Below are positions 1 to 10,735 of a stretch of 64,000 bases of DNA, one piece after another. Below the pieces are notes generated by a model. It was not told the DNA's origin. It ran no database searches and saw only the letters and a program-made list of their open reading frames with translations. The position numbers and the translations under genes are program-made. The stretch covers positions 49,560,811-49,624,810 of the forward strand of contig JAVHZZ010000011.1 of assembly GCA_036250195.1 (NCBI GenBank), read 5' to 3'. Position 1 is the stretch's first letter. Every line of letters starts with the position of its first letter. Source of the DNA: Mixophyes australis. Its lineage: Eukaryota; Chordata; Amphibia; Anura; Limnodynastidae.

Positions 1-200
1 CTGACCCTGACCCTGATCTATTGCCTGAACCCAGATTCTGAACCTCTGCTAGTGACCCTGACCTATCGCCTGTCCCTGGATCCTGAACCTGTGCCTGTGA
101 CCCTGACCTTCTGCCTATACCTGACATATCCTCTGGTGCCCTGCCGAGTCCGCTGACATCTGGCCTGTCGCTACTCCGTGTGCAACCTCTATACCTGTGT
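1..200. repeat. Degenerate CTGACC/CCTGAACC-type tandem repeat
   Basis: Short units built on CTGACC, CCTGAACC and TTGCCTG recur in an imperfect pattern with a longer period of very roughly 55-60 bases. The array runs off the left edge of the window, so its full length is unknown. No protein frame in it looks genuine. Confidence 0.6.
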
Positions 201-660
201 GCTACTGTGTAAGCATAAACACATACTACTCTGAGCATAAGACCTGGGGGCATCTGAGTACCTGTGAGCACAACCAGTCTCTACGAGAAAGGCGGCTGCT
301 AAAGGTAAAGACCTTGTCAACCTGTTCTATGTGTTTATGCCGCACTGGTAGCCATAACACTAAAACAGAGTGCAAATAATGTTGTATAAAATTATTTCTT
401 AGATTTAAATACCTTATATCAGACAAAGTACAAACAATGTTAAGTTTGCACTTTGTCTGATATAAGGCATTTAAAGCTTAGAAATTGTTAACCCAAACGT
501 TTCTGTGACTTAATGATTGACTTAAAACAATCTTTGACAAAGTAAGCTACATTAACTGTAAACGCCTGATATCAGAGAAAGTGTAAACAATGTCATACCA
601 AAAATTCCCTGATCACTATACACAGCTCTAATCAATTTTTTCACATATATAGCATATATA
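201..660. other. Non-coding stretch with a small hairpin
   Basis: No gene is recognisable. An inverted repeat has its left arm at 412-435 and its right arm at 444-467, sharing CCTTATATCAGACAAAGT, and pairs further outward through TTTAAA-containing flanks. A related motif, TATCAGAGAAAGTGTAAAC, recurs near 570-590, which suggests a small foldback repeat family. Confidence 0.5.
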
Positions 661-1387
661 CAGGGCCGCCGAGAGGGGGGGGAGCGGGTACATTTTACCT
701 GGGCCCGGCTTGCCAGGGGGCCCGGGCCGGGCCCTCGCGTGCAAATTTGTAATTTTTTTATTTATTTATTTTTATATTCGGCGGGTTTTTTTGGGGGGTT
801 TTTTTTTATCTATTTTTTTCGGGGAGGGGGGGAGGGGTCCGTCGTTGGTGGGGGGAGCTGGAAATAAAAAAAAAAAAGATCCATACTCACGTGATCGGCG
901 CTGCGTCCCTCCTTCCTCTCTTCTCTATTCACACTGACTGCCGGGCGTGACGTCATCAAGTCACGCCCGTCAGTCAGTGAGGAGCGCCAGACAAGACTAG
1001 AAGAAAGAAGAAAAGAAAGAAGGTAAGTAAAGAAGCGGAAAGGCAAGGGGAGGGAAACAGAAAGGGACAGTGCTATAAAGAAGAGGGAGAGAGGCAGAGA
1101 GTAAAAAAAAAAAAAAAAAGGGAGAGACACACTAAAATAAAAAGGGGAGAGAAACACTAATAAAAAAAGGGGAGAGAAACACTAAAAAAAAAGGGGGAGG
1201 GAAACACAAAAAAAAGGGGAGAGAAACACTAAAAAAAAAAAAAGGGGGATAGAAGCACTAATTAATGGGCGATTTTTTGTTTGTAGGGTGATGGTGGGGC
1301 AATTTAATAGTGGGGACTATTTATGATGGGGTGGTTTGGGGGCTATTGAATATGGGGGTGAGTTTAGGGAGAATGAGGTCTATTTAT
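661..1387. repeat. Unclassified interspersed repeat interrupted by hAT copy 1
   Basis: This starts with a GC-rich segment (660-730), followed by T- and G-homopolymer tracts. From about 1106 to 1255 there are five or so ~27-bp units of the form GGGAGAGAAACACTAAAAA. The last 140 bases, rich in GGGG and TTTA, continue in style beyond 9896 on the other side of the hAT element, so the hAT appears to have landed inside this repeat. No coding capacity is seen. Confidence 0.5.
1380..1387. repeat. 8-bp target-site duplication of hAT copy 1 (left)
   Basis: CTATTTAT sits directly before the element's first bases TAGGGATG. It is repeated exactly at 9888-9895, directly after the element's last bases CATCCCTA. 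An 8-bp duplication is diagnostic for hAT integration. Confidence 0.95.
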
Positions 1388-1640
1388 TAGGGATGTGCAC
1401 CGGCGACTTTTGAGGTCTCGTGTTTTGTGTTTTGGATCCGGATTTTCGTTATTTTTTAGGTTCGGATTTGTCTCGCAAAACACTTGACGAAAGGTCTCGG
1501 TTCGGATTTAAGGTTTTGGATTCGGATTTTTTTGGAAAAAAACATAAAAAGTTTAAAAATCAAGTTTTTGGGCTTATTTTTACTCCTAGGCTATTATTAA
1601 CCTCAATAACATTCAATAACAAGCATTTCCACTAATTTAC
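1388..1640. repeat. hAT copy 1 left terminal and subterminal region
   Basis: After the terminal repeat, TCGGATTT- and GGATCCGG-type motifs recur several times, for example GTTTTGGATCCGG and GGTTCGGATTT. The right subterminal region at 9725-9887 has many of the same CGGAT motifs. Short repeated subterminal motifs are typical transposase-binding sites in hAT elements; that role is inferred here. Confidence 0.6.
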
Positions 1641-1703
1641 AGTGTATTCTGAACACCTCACAATATAGTTATTAGTCCAAAACGTTGCAACAAGGTATCT
1701 TTC

Positions 1704-3117
1704 TGGACTGCGTAGAGGAGTGGGTCACCACAATATATATTAAAAACCCTGAACTTTTATGAATCGCACCAATAAATGTACCTGGACTGCGTAGAGGAGT
1801 GGGTCACCACAATATATATTAAAAACCCTGAACTTTTATGATTCGCACCAATAAATGTACCTGGACTGCGTAGAGGAGTGGGTCACCACAATATCTTAAA
1901 AACCCTGAACTTTTATGAATCGCACCAATAAATGTACCTGGACTGCGTAGAGGAGTGGGTCACCACAATATATATTAAAAACCCTGAACTTTTATGATTC
2001 GCACCAATAAATGTACCTGGACTGCGTAGAGGAGTGGGTCACCACAAGATATATTAAAAACCCTGAACTTTTATGATTCGCACCAATAAATGTACCTGGA
2101 CTGCGTAGAGGAGTGGGTCACCACAATATCTATTAAAAACCCTGAACTTTTATGAATCGCACCAATAAATGTACCTGGACTGCGTATAGGAGTGGGTCAC
2201 CACAAGATATATTAAAAACCCTGAACTTTTATGATTCGCACCAATAAATGTACCTGGACTGCGTAGAGGAGTGGGTCACCACAATATCTATTAAAAACCC
2301 TGAACTTTTATGAATCGCACCAATAAATGTACCTGGACTGCGTATAGGAGTGGGTCACCACAAGATATATTAAAAACCCTGAACTTTTATGATTCGCACC
2401 AATAAATGTACCTGGACTGCGTAGAGGAGTGGGTCACCACAATATCTTAAAAACCCTGAACTTTTATGAATCGCACCAATAAATGTACCTGGACTGCGTA
2501 GAGGAGTGGGTCACCACAATATATCTTAAAAACCCTGAACTTTTATGAATCGCACCAATAAATGTACCTGGACTGCGTAGAGGAGTGGGTCACCACAATA
2601 TATCTTAAAAACCCTGAACTTTTATGAATCGCACCAATAAATGTACCTGGACTGCGTAGAGGAGTGGGTCACCACAATATATCTTAAAAACCCTGAACTT
2701 TTATGAATCGCACCAATAAATGTACCTGGACTGCGTAGAGGAGTGGGTCAGCACAATATATTAAAAACCCTGAACTTTTATGAATCGCACCAATAAATGT
2801 ACCTGGACTGCGTAGAGGAGTGGGTCACCACAATATATCTTAAAAACCCTGAACTTTTATGAATCGCACCAATAAATGTACCTGGACTGCGTAGAGGAGT
2901 GGGTCACCACAATATATTAAAAACCCTGAACTTTTATGAATCGCACCAATAAATGTACCTGGACTGCGTAGAGGAGTGGGTCACCACAATATATATTAAA
3001 AACCCTGAACTTTTATGATTCGCACCAATAAATGTACCTGGACTGCCTAGAGGAGTGGGCACTGGGCACCACAATAAAATATATAAAAAACCTTCAACAG
3101 GTCTGCATTACACTACA
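1704..3117. repeat. 79-bp tandem array inside hAT copy 1 (about 17 units)
   Basis: Units begin TGGACTGCGTAGAGGAGTGG and are 77-79 bases long, starting at about 1704, 1783, 1862, 1939 and so on to 3039. They differ by single bases and by small TA indels after CACCACAATAT. A final divergent unit at 3039-3117 carries an insertion (GGGCACTGGGCACC). The homologous array in copy 2 has about 10 units. The unit resembles the next repeat family downstream (GGACTGC.TAGTG.GGTGG), part of which matches the transposase gene. Confidence 0.95.
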
Positions 3118-5130
3118 CATACGGCTGCTCCTCCATCCTCTCCATCATATACATGTTGGAGTTTTAGCGTGTGACAACCTCTTGTTTTTGATAATGTCAG
3201 TGCATTTTGAATATTTTTTAATTTGCCCCACACCACTGAATGAACTTTATCTATGATACGCATCTATCTATCTTGACTGCGTAGTGTGGTGGCCCCGGTA
3301 CACAATTTGGTACCGAGGCCACAATATAATTAAAAAACCCTCCACGTGTCAGAATTCCACCAAAAAAGGGTATGGACTGCGTAGTGTGGTGGCCCCGGTA
3401 CACAATTTGGTACCGAGGCCACAATATAATTAAAAAATTGGGCATCAACAGTCAACGTTGTTTAATATCTGATACACCTCTATCTGGACTGCATAGTGGA
3501 GTGGCCCCGGTACCCAATTTGGTACCGGGGCCACAATACCTCCTCCAAACATGGTACAGACAATTCGTCATTGAGATCCCATCAAGTATGTTAAAGACAG
3601 ACAGGGTCGAAGTGTTATTCGTTGACTTTGTAAACCCAAAAAACTGTCCCTGTTGCACATAGTCGTGCAATGAAGACTGACTTTTTCATTTAAAGGCACG
3701 ATCTTTCAAGTGTAGTGTTTGTAAGTCTAAGTCATATTATACTTTTGGTAAAATTGGTTTATTTTGTTCCTCTTTATGGTAACTACTAATAGAATTAAAG
3801 TATTAAATAGAAGCGGCAGTTCCTCTTTATGGTAATTAGTAATAGAATTAAAGTATGAAATAGAATTAAAGTATGAAATAGAATTAAAGTATTAAATAGA
3901 ATTAAAGTATGAAATAGAATTAAAGTATGAAATAGAGTGGTATAGAGTTGTAGTGTGGTATAGATAGAGTGGTCCACACAATATAATAATAAAACCCTCA
4001 ACTGGTCTGAATTCCACCAAACAAGTATCTGGACTGCGTAGTGTGGTGGCCCCGGTACACAATTTGGTACCGAGGCCACAATATAATTAAAAAACCCTCC
4101 ACGTGTCAGAATTCCACCAAACAAGTATCTGGACTGCATAGTGGGGTGGCCCCGGTACCCAATTTGATACCGGGGCCACAATACCTCCTCCAAACATGGT
4201 AGAGACAATTCGTCATTGAGATCCCATCAAGTATGTTAAAGACAGACAGGGTCGAAGTGTTATTCGTTGACTTTGTAAACCCAAAAAACTGTCCCTGTTG
4301 CACATAGTCGTGCAATGAAGACTGACTTTTTCATTTAAAGGCACGATCTTTCAAGTGTAGTGTTTGTAAGTCTAAGTCATATTATACTTTTGGTAAAATT
4401 GGTTTATTTTGTTCCTCTTTATGGTAACTACTAATAGAATTAAAGTATTAAATAGAAGCGGCAGTTCCTCTTTATGGTAATTAGTAATAGAATTAAAGTA
4501 TGAAATAGAATTAAAGTATTAAATAGAATTAAAGTATGAAATAGAATTAAAGTATGAAATAGAGTGGTATAGAGTTGTAGTGTGGTATAGATAGAGTGGT
4601 CCACACAATATAATAATAAAACCCTCAACTGGTCTGAATTCCACCAAACAAGTATCTGGACTGCGTAGTGTGGTGGCCCCGGTACACAATTTGGTACCGA
4701 GGCCACAATATAATTAAAAAATTGGGCATCAACTGTCACCGTTGTTTAATATCTGATACACCTAAATATGGACTGCACAGTGGAGTGGCCCCGGTAGTAA
4801 ATTTGGTGCCGGGGCCACAATACCTCCTCCAACTTCCAAGTGTAGTGTTTATAAAGACAGACAGCGTCGAAGTGTTATTAGTTGACTTTCTTAACCCTAA
4901 AATTGTCCCTGTTGTAAATATTCGTGCAATGGACAGTTACTTTTTTATTGAAAGACTCAAGCTTTCAAGTGTAGTGTTTATAAAATATAAACAACAATAC
5001 AGTAGTTTTAGAGCACGTCAATACCTCTTGTTTTAAATTATGACACGGCATTTTACTTTTGGTTTAATTTCTTGTATTTTTTTAAATTTGGTTTTACTTT
5101 TTGAACATGGCAAACGACTGTTGATTGGTC
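3118..5130. repeat. Mosaic of decayed transposase-gene fragments and tandem repeats in hAT copy 1
   Basis: Units of the form GGACTGC.TAGTG.GGTGGCCCCGG recur at about 3277, 3373, 3486, 4030, 4130, 4660 and 4770. Several contain the palindrome GTGGCCCCGGTACC / GGTACCGGGGCCAC (3501-3514 and 3521-3534). A longer block at 3541-4080 is largely repeated at 4190-4660. Three segments resemble the element's own transposase gene at 6376-6461, 7026-7076 and 7198-7222 (see findings). Open frames here are short and reflect the repeated sequence, not genes. Confidence 0.85.
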
Positions 5131-5220
5131 ATATAATGCAAAAAAAAAAGGTCCAAGATGGAATTGTCCTTGGGCCCTCACACCCACCCTTATGTTGTTG
5201 AAATAGGACATGCACACTTT

Positions 5221-5284
5221 AACAAACCAATCATTTCAGCGACAGGGCCTACCAAACAACTTTGGCTGAAATGATTGGTTTGTT
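5221..5284. repeat. Perfect 20-bp-arm hairpin downstream of the hAT gene
   Basis: AACAAACCAATCATTTCAGC at 5221-5240 has its exact inverse complement at 5265-5284, separated by 24 bases. It lies about 55 bases downstream of the minus-strand transposase stop codon, so it would form a stem-loop in the transcript's 3' untranslated region. The same hairpin is conserved in copy 2 near 18516-18580. Confidence 0.8.
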
Positions 5285-5339
5285 TGGGCCCCCACACCAA
5301 AAAAGCTATTCATCTCTCCCTGTACAGACTAAACAGGCT

Positions 5340-8329
5340 CTACTGAGGCAAGATGTCGTCCTCATCCTCAACCTCTGATTCCTCTCCCCCTACAGTGTGT
5401 ACTTCCTCCTCATCACACATTATCAATTCGTCCCCGCTGGACTCCACAACCACAGGTCCCTCTGTAGTATCTGGAGGGCAGTGCTGTACTTCATTGAGGA
5501 ATTGATTATTCATTTTTATAAACATCATTTTTTCAACGTTCTGAGGAAGCAACCTCCTTCGCCGCTCACTGACCAGGTTCCCCGCTGCACTAAAAACTCT
5601 TTCCGAGTACACACTGGAGGGGGGACAACTCAGGTAAAATAGAGCCAGTTTGTACAGGGGCTTCCAAACTGCCTTTTTTTCCTGCCAGTAACAATATGGA
5701 CTGTCTGACATGTCTACTTGGATGGTGTCAGCAAAGTAATCATCCACAATTTTTTCTATTGTGACAGCATCCAATGCAGCGACAGTAGACATGTCTGCAA
5801 TGGTTGGCAGGTCCTTCAGTCCGGACCAGATGTTATCAGCATCCCCGCCAGTGCCTCTTTTGGGAAAACTGAGCTTTTTCCTCGCAGCCATAGATGTGGA
5901 AGAAAATGAGGGTGGAGCTGTTGGCATGTCACGGTCCTCTTCAGAGGACAATCTCCTGACCAGCAGGTCTTTGCACCGCTGTAGACTTGTGTCCGCCGGA
6001 AACAGAGACACAACATACGCTTTAAACCGAGGATCGAGCACGGTGGCCAGAATGTATTCCTCTGACTTTAAAAGAGTGACCACCCTCGGATCCTGGCAAA
6101 GCGTACGAAGGGCTACATCCACAAGAGCTACATGCTTGGTGTAATCGCAATGGCTTACCAGCTCCTCCCTCACTTTCTCCAGCTGCTTCTGCAACAGCCT
6201 GATCAGGGGAATGACCTGACTCAAGCTGGCAGTGTCGGAACTGACTTCTCGTGTGGCAAGTTCAAATGGCTGCAGAACCTTGCACAACACGGAAATCAGT
6301 CTCCACTGCGCTTGACTGAGGCGCATCCCCACTCCTTTGCCTATGTCGTAGGTGGCTGTGTAGGCCTGAATGGCCTTTTGCTGCTCCTCCATCCTCTGCA
6401 GCATATAGAGGGTGGAGTTCCAGCGCGTCACAACCTCTTGTTTGAGGTGATGGCAGGGCAGGTTCATGCTTTTTTGATGTGCCTCTAGTCTGCGGTAGGC
6501 ACTGGCTGAATGCCGAAAGTGTCCAGCAATTTTGCGCGCCACCGCAAGCATCTCCTGCACACCCCTGTCACTCTTGAGGTAATGCTGCACCACCAAATTA
6601 ATGGTGTGGGCAAAACATGGGACGTGCTGGAAATTGCCCATATTTAATGCCCGCACAATGTTACTGGCATTGTCTGACACCACAAATCCCCATGAGAGTC
6701 TAAGTGGGGTAAGCCACTGCGAGATAATTTCCCTCATTTTCTCTAATATGTTGTCAGCGTTGTGCCTCTTATTAAAGCCTGTAATACACAATGTTGCCTG
6801 CCTTTGCACGAGCCGCCATTTTGTAGTTGCTGCTACTGATGCAGCTGTTGCTGCGGAAGGGGATGCATCTACCCAGTGGGCTGTCACAGTCATATAGTCC
6901 TTCGTTTGCCCAGAACCACTTGTCCACATGTCCGTGGTTAAGTGGACAGTGGGTACAACCGCATTTTTTAGAGCACTGAGGACACTTGATCGTACTTCTC
7001 TGTACATTTTTGGTATCGCCTGCCTAGTGAAGTGGAATCTCGACGGGATTTGGTACCGGGGACACAATACCTCCATCAACCCTCTAAATCCCACTCCACT
7101 GATGGCGGACACCGGGCGCACGTCTAACACCAACATTGCAGTTACAGCCGCAGTTATACGCTTTGCAATAGGGTGACTACTATCGTATTTTGTGGTCATG
7201 GCAAACGACTGTTGGACGGTCAATTGTTTTGTGAAAGACTTAGCGGTCTTACGACTTCCCCTCTGGGAAGATGACCGACTAACAGCAGCAACAGCAGCAG
7301 TGGCAGTAGTAGGCGTACCGCTGCAGGATTCCTCGGATGAATCCCGTATTGAGGAGGACTCAGTCTGGCTGCTGACTTGGGCTGCAGGACTGAATCTGAT
7401 GGAGATTGTGGAGGAAGTTGATGAGGAGGGTGTTGCTGGTGTGTATCCAACTGGACCACGGGATTTAGGTGTCCCTGTACCGATGAGGGTCCTAGCCCCA
7501 GTTCCTGAACTAACCACTGAACTATGAAGGTTATTCAGGTGACGTATAAGGGAGGATGTTCCTAGGTGGGCAAGATCCTTACCCCTGCTTATTTGAGCTT
7601 TACATAAGCTACATATGGCCATACATTGGTTGTCTGGATTTGGATAAAAATAACTCCAGACCGAAGAGGTGCATTTTTTGGTCTTCTGACCAGGCATGAC
7701 GATGGGCTTTTTCATCCCATGGACATCAGCTGTTTCCCCCCCTGGTGCCTCATTTACAATAACCACATCACCATCCTCATCATCAAGTTCCTCCACAGCG
7801 CCAGCTACATCATCAATAGCCTCCTCCCGAGCCACCTCTTCCCGTACAGTGATGGGAAGGTCAGGCTTGACAACCACCAACATCCTTGGACTCGCCTTGT
7901 GGATTTGTGATAATTTCTCTTTAGAAGGCAGAGTTGTTTGCTGTTTTGTTGCTGACAGCATAACTCTCTTCAATTTTTTGTAGGGGGGGGAGGAGGAGGA
8001 GGGCTAAGATCCGTGGGTGAAGCTGAACCACTAGTCATGAACACGGGCCAGGGCCTAAGCCGTTCCTTGCCACTCCGTGTCGTAAATGGCATATTGGCAA
8101 CTTTACGTTTCTCCTCAGATGATTTTAAGTTTCTCTTTTTGCTACTTTTTCTTAACTTGGGCTTTTTGGATTTTACATGCCCGGTACTACGAGATTGGGC
8201 ATCGGGCTTGGAAGACGACGTTGATGGCATTTCATCGTCTATGTCATGACTAGTGGCAGCAGCTTCAGCATTAGGAGGAAGTGGGTCTTGATCTTTCCCT
8301 ACTTTATCCTCCAAATTTTTGGTCTCCAT
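5340..8329 (-). pseudogene. hAT transposase, copy 1 (877-codon main frame, frameshift near the N-terminus)
   Basis: Cut-and-paste hAT transposase acting in the nucleus on the element's ends. The main frame covers 5340-7973. In that frame's numbering a BED zinc finger spans about residues 98-150 (CSLC at 121-124, then HLNNLH). The RNase H-like catalytic core follows, with the first acidic residue in TTDMWTS (D348) and the second in VVSDNASN (D434), then the hAT CxxH motif CFAH (453-456). The C-terminal dimerisation region carries SERVFSAAGN (from 790), and an acidic tail closes the protein. The natural start is probably the ATG at 8329 (METKNLED). The N-terminal ~120 codons are out of frame because the G-run at 7983-7990 has 8 G, against 9 in copy 2, where the frame is open. 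Everything downstream of that run is intact. Full length would be close to 1000 residues. Confidence 0.93.
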
Positions 8330-8344
8330 TATATGTAGCACAAG

Positions 8345-9570
8345 ATACTGCAGAATGTGTGAACTTGGTAATATTGCAGTACCAATGGACTTATACTGCT
8401 GGATTGGTTTTGCAAATTTGGTTATAATTATTATATATTTTTTTTTTTTTAAATTTTTTATTTTTTTTTACTTTTTTTTTATTTTTTAAAAACTTGGGAA
8501 TAATGGGGAAATAACTATGCCCTTAGAAGCACAGAGCACAGGACACAGCACCACTGGACTGAACAGGACACGGCACAGGACCCAGCAGCACTACGGAACT
8601 CAGCAGGACAGAGCACAGGACACAGCACCACTGGACTGATACTGCAGAATGTGTGAACTTTGTAATATTGCAGTACCAATGGACTTATACTGCTGGATTG
8701 GTTTTGCAAATTTGGTTATAATTATTATATATATATTTTTTTTTTTTTTAATTTTTTATTATTTTTTATTTTTGTTTTATTTTTTAAAAACTTGGGAATA
8801 ATGGGGAAATAACTATGCCCTTAGAAGCACAGAGCACAGGACACAGCACCACTGGACTGAACAGGACACGGCACAGGACCCAGCAGCACTACGGAACTCA
8901 GCAGGACAGAGCACAGGACACAGCACCACTGGACTGATACTGCAGAATGTGTGAACTTTGTAATATTGCAGTACCAATGGACTTATACTGCTGGATTGGT
9001 TTTGCAAATTTGGTTATAATTATATATATATTTTTTTTAATTTTTAATTGTAATTTTTTTTTTACTTTTTTTTTATTTTTTAAAAACTTGGGAATAATGG
9101 GGAAATAACTATGCCCTTAGAAGCACAGAGCACAGGACACAGCACCACTGGACTGAACAGGACACGGCACAGGACCCAGCAGCCCTACGGAACTCAGCAG
9201 GACAGAGCACAGGACACAGCACCACTGGACTGATACTGCAGAATGTGTAAACTTTGTAATATTGCAGTACCACTGGACTTTTACTGCTGAATGTGTGAAC
9301 TTGGTAATATTGCAGTACCAATGGGCTTATACTGCAGGATTGGTTGTGCAAATTTTGTGGTAATTAAAAAAAATTAAATTAGTTTTTGGTATTTTTTTAA
9401 ATAACTTTTTTTTATTTTTTTAAACACAGGGGAATATTGGGGAAATAACTATGCCCTTAGAAGCACAGAGCACAGGACACAGCACCACTGGACTGAACAG
9501 GACACAGCACTGGACCCAGCAGCACCACTGACCTCAGAAGGACAGAGCACAGCACACAGCACCACTGGAC
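8345..9570. repeat. ~297-bp tandem repeats upstream of the hAT gene, copy 1
   Basis: Units start TACTGCAGAATGTGTGAACT at about 8345, 8640, 8938 and 9233. Each contains an AT-rich T-tract, then GGGAATAATGGGGAAATAAC, then a CACAGGACACAGCACC-rich part. The fourth unit is variant and internally rearranged. Copy 2 has one unit fewer. The location just 5' of the minus-strand gene suggests a promoter or enhancer-like array; this is inferred from position only. Confidence 0.9.
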
Positions 9571-9640
9571 TGATACTGCAGCACAGCACAGCACAGCACA
9601 GTACAGCACAGCACAGAACTAAACAGCACAGCACGAGATC
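9571..9640. repeat. CAGCA pentanucleotide-like run
   Basis: GCACAGCACAGCACAGCAC repeats with a period of five bases and small interruptions. Copy 2 has a different arrangement at 22570-22640, so this tract is also variable between copies. Confidence 0.7.
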
Positions 9641-9698
9641 TACCAGGACAGAGGACCACCTAACACACCCTCCCTCTACCCTGATCAATGCCCGAGTG

Positions 9699-9709
9699 AA
9701 GATGGCGGC
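9699..9709. promoter_or_regulatory. YY1-like motif in hAT 5' region, copy 1
   Basis: AAGATGGCGGC matches the well-known YY1 binding consensus. It lies about 190 bases from the element's right end and upstream of the minus-strand transposase gene. The same motif is conserved in copy 2 at 22704-22714. Binding is inferred from the motif alone. Confidence 0.45.
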
Positions 9710-9719
9710 GACTAGCGGG

Positions 9720-9887
9720 GAATTTATAGGATCCGAGTATCGCGAGATCCGACAACGGGATTATGAGTCAGAGCCTCAGTTTCAGATTTGAATTTGGCGC
9801 CAATACCCGGATCTGTCTCGGATCCGACTCGGATCGGCAACGTTCGGGTGGGCTCGGATTTCATAAATCCGAGTGCGCTCATCCCTA
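9720..9887. repeat. hAT copy 1 right subterminal region and terminal repeat
   Basis: Dense CGGATCC/GATCCGA/CTCGGATT motifs (GGATCCGAGTATCGCGAGAT, CTCGGATCCGACTCGGATCG) end in GCGCTCATCCCTA. These mirror the CGGAT motifs near the left end, as expected of transposase-binding subterminal repeats. Confidence 0.7.
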
Positions 9888-9895
9888 CTATTTAT
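9888..9895. repeat. 8-bp target-site duplication of hAT copy 1 (right)
   Basis: CTATTTAT is identical to 1380-1387. Confidence 0.95.
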
Positions 9896-10365
9896 TAAAT
9901 GTGACTATGAGTTATTTAATGGCAGTAATAATGATTGTGGGAAATAGGTATTGCTGTTTGCAGGAAGGGAATAGGTTTATTTATTAATATGTGAATACTA
10001 TTATTTTAATGTTGGGGCTGGATGAAGGCTTAATTATTAATCGTGGGTGCTATTAATTTAACGCCGGGGCTGGCTGTAATTTTCTAAATGTAGCCATTAT
10101 TTTTTTCCAAATAGGTCCTTCAACATTCCAGGATCCGGACAAGCCGTAACTAAAGAAAGCAGCAGTCACAGGTGGTGAAAGTGAGAAGAACAGGTAGGAG
10201 AGAGCAGCAGAGTGTGTGAAATGTTGTAATTCTAGTAGGGATAATGTCAATTTTTGGTGAGTGTTGTTCCCAATGTAAGGTGCAGGCTCTTTGTGCACAC
10301 ACTGCATTTTTTGTATACTACACTGTGGTGCTAGATGTCTTAAAAGTCAGGAGTGTTGGGACATA
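9896..10365. repeat. Right continuation of the repeat that hosts hAT copy 1
   Basis: Non-coding. Phrases such as GGGAAATAGG, TTTATTTATTAATATGTG and GCCGGGGCTGG continue the style of 1255-1387 on the other side of the hAT. I see no genuine coding frame or RNA gene. Confidence 0.4.
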
Positions 10366-10389
10366 TGTGACGCTCTGGTGAATTCAGGA

Positions 10390-10580
10390 CCTAGTGATTT
10401 TGATGTGCTAGCCACGCCCCAACGGCGCATTGCCATGCCCCCAAATGTATGACCACACCCCCAAAAAAATTGCACCACCGTTAGGCTAGCCCCGCCCCAA
10501 TGATGCATTGCCACGCCCCTGAATGTCTGACCACACCCCTAAAAAAATTGCGCTGCCGTAAGGTGCCCTCCATCACGGTT
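10390..10580. repeat. Two ~90-bp tandem units (CACGCCCC-rich)
   Basis: The block GCTAGCCACGCCCCAACGGC...GACCACACCCCCAAAAAAAT is followed by a diverged second copy, GCTAGCCCCGCCCCAATGAT...GACCACACCCCTAAAAAAAT. The two copies align end to end with several substitutions. Confidence 0.75.
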
Positions 10581-10584
10581 TTAA

Positions 10585-10735
10585 CCTTTCACCATCACAC
10601 TGTGCCTACTGCCCCTTCATCATTACACTGTGCCCCTTCATAATCATACTGTGCCCTCCTTTCTCATTACACTGTGCCCCTTCATAATTACCCTGTGCCC
10701 TCATTTATCATTACACTGTGCACCTTCATAAGGTG
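10585..10735. repeat. ~27-bp tandem units (CATTACACTGTGCCCCTTCA)
   Basis: ATTACACTGTGCCC(C/T) followed by TTCATAAT or TTTATC recurs about five times with substitutions. It is a decayed minisatellite. Confidence 0.75.

Larger units (their letters stand above)
1388..9887 (-). mobile_element. hAT DNA transposon, copy 1 (8.5 kb, complete ends)
   Basis: A complete hAT-superfamily element. Its short terminal inverted repeats are TAGGGATGTGCAC on the left and, reading inward from the right end, TAGGGATGAGCGC. It is flanked by the 8-bp duplication CTATTTAT. The left part carries a 79-bp tandem array and further repeats, the middle carries a minus-strand BED-finger transposase gene, and the right part carries ~297-bp tandem repeats upstream of the gene. 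A second copy lies at 15402-22892 in the same orientation. The two copies differ mainly in repeat number and small indels, which implies recent activity. At 8.5 kb it is long for a hAT element; the extra length is repeats, not genes. Confidence 0.95.

Noticed and set aside
810..1157. Minus-strand 115-codon frame rich in Phe, Leu and Ser
   Set aside because: A simple-sequence artefact of A- and G-rich repeat DNA.
1704..3117. CRISPR-like appearance of the 79-bp array
   Set aside because: The units are directly adjacent with no unique spacers, and this is a vertebrate transposon context.
3032..5036. Small frames such as 3372-3662 and 3795-4208
   Set aside because: They translate the transposase-derived repeats, with matching frames in every unit. 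They are not independent genes.
5397..7983. Several plus-strand open frames of 63-127 codons (for example 5761-6144, 6132-6488, 7192-7527)
   Set aside because: They lie antisense to the hAT transposase, recur identically in copy 2, and have no recognisable domain. They are shadows of the real gene.
8515..9688. Cysteine-rich minus-strand frames (CSISPVVLCPVLC-type), repeated
   Set aside because: They are translations of the ~297-bp tandem repeat, identical in each unit, with no start or domain support.
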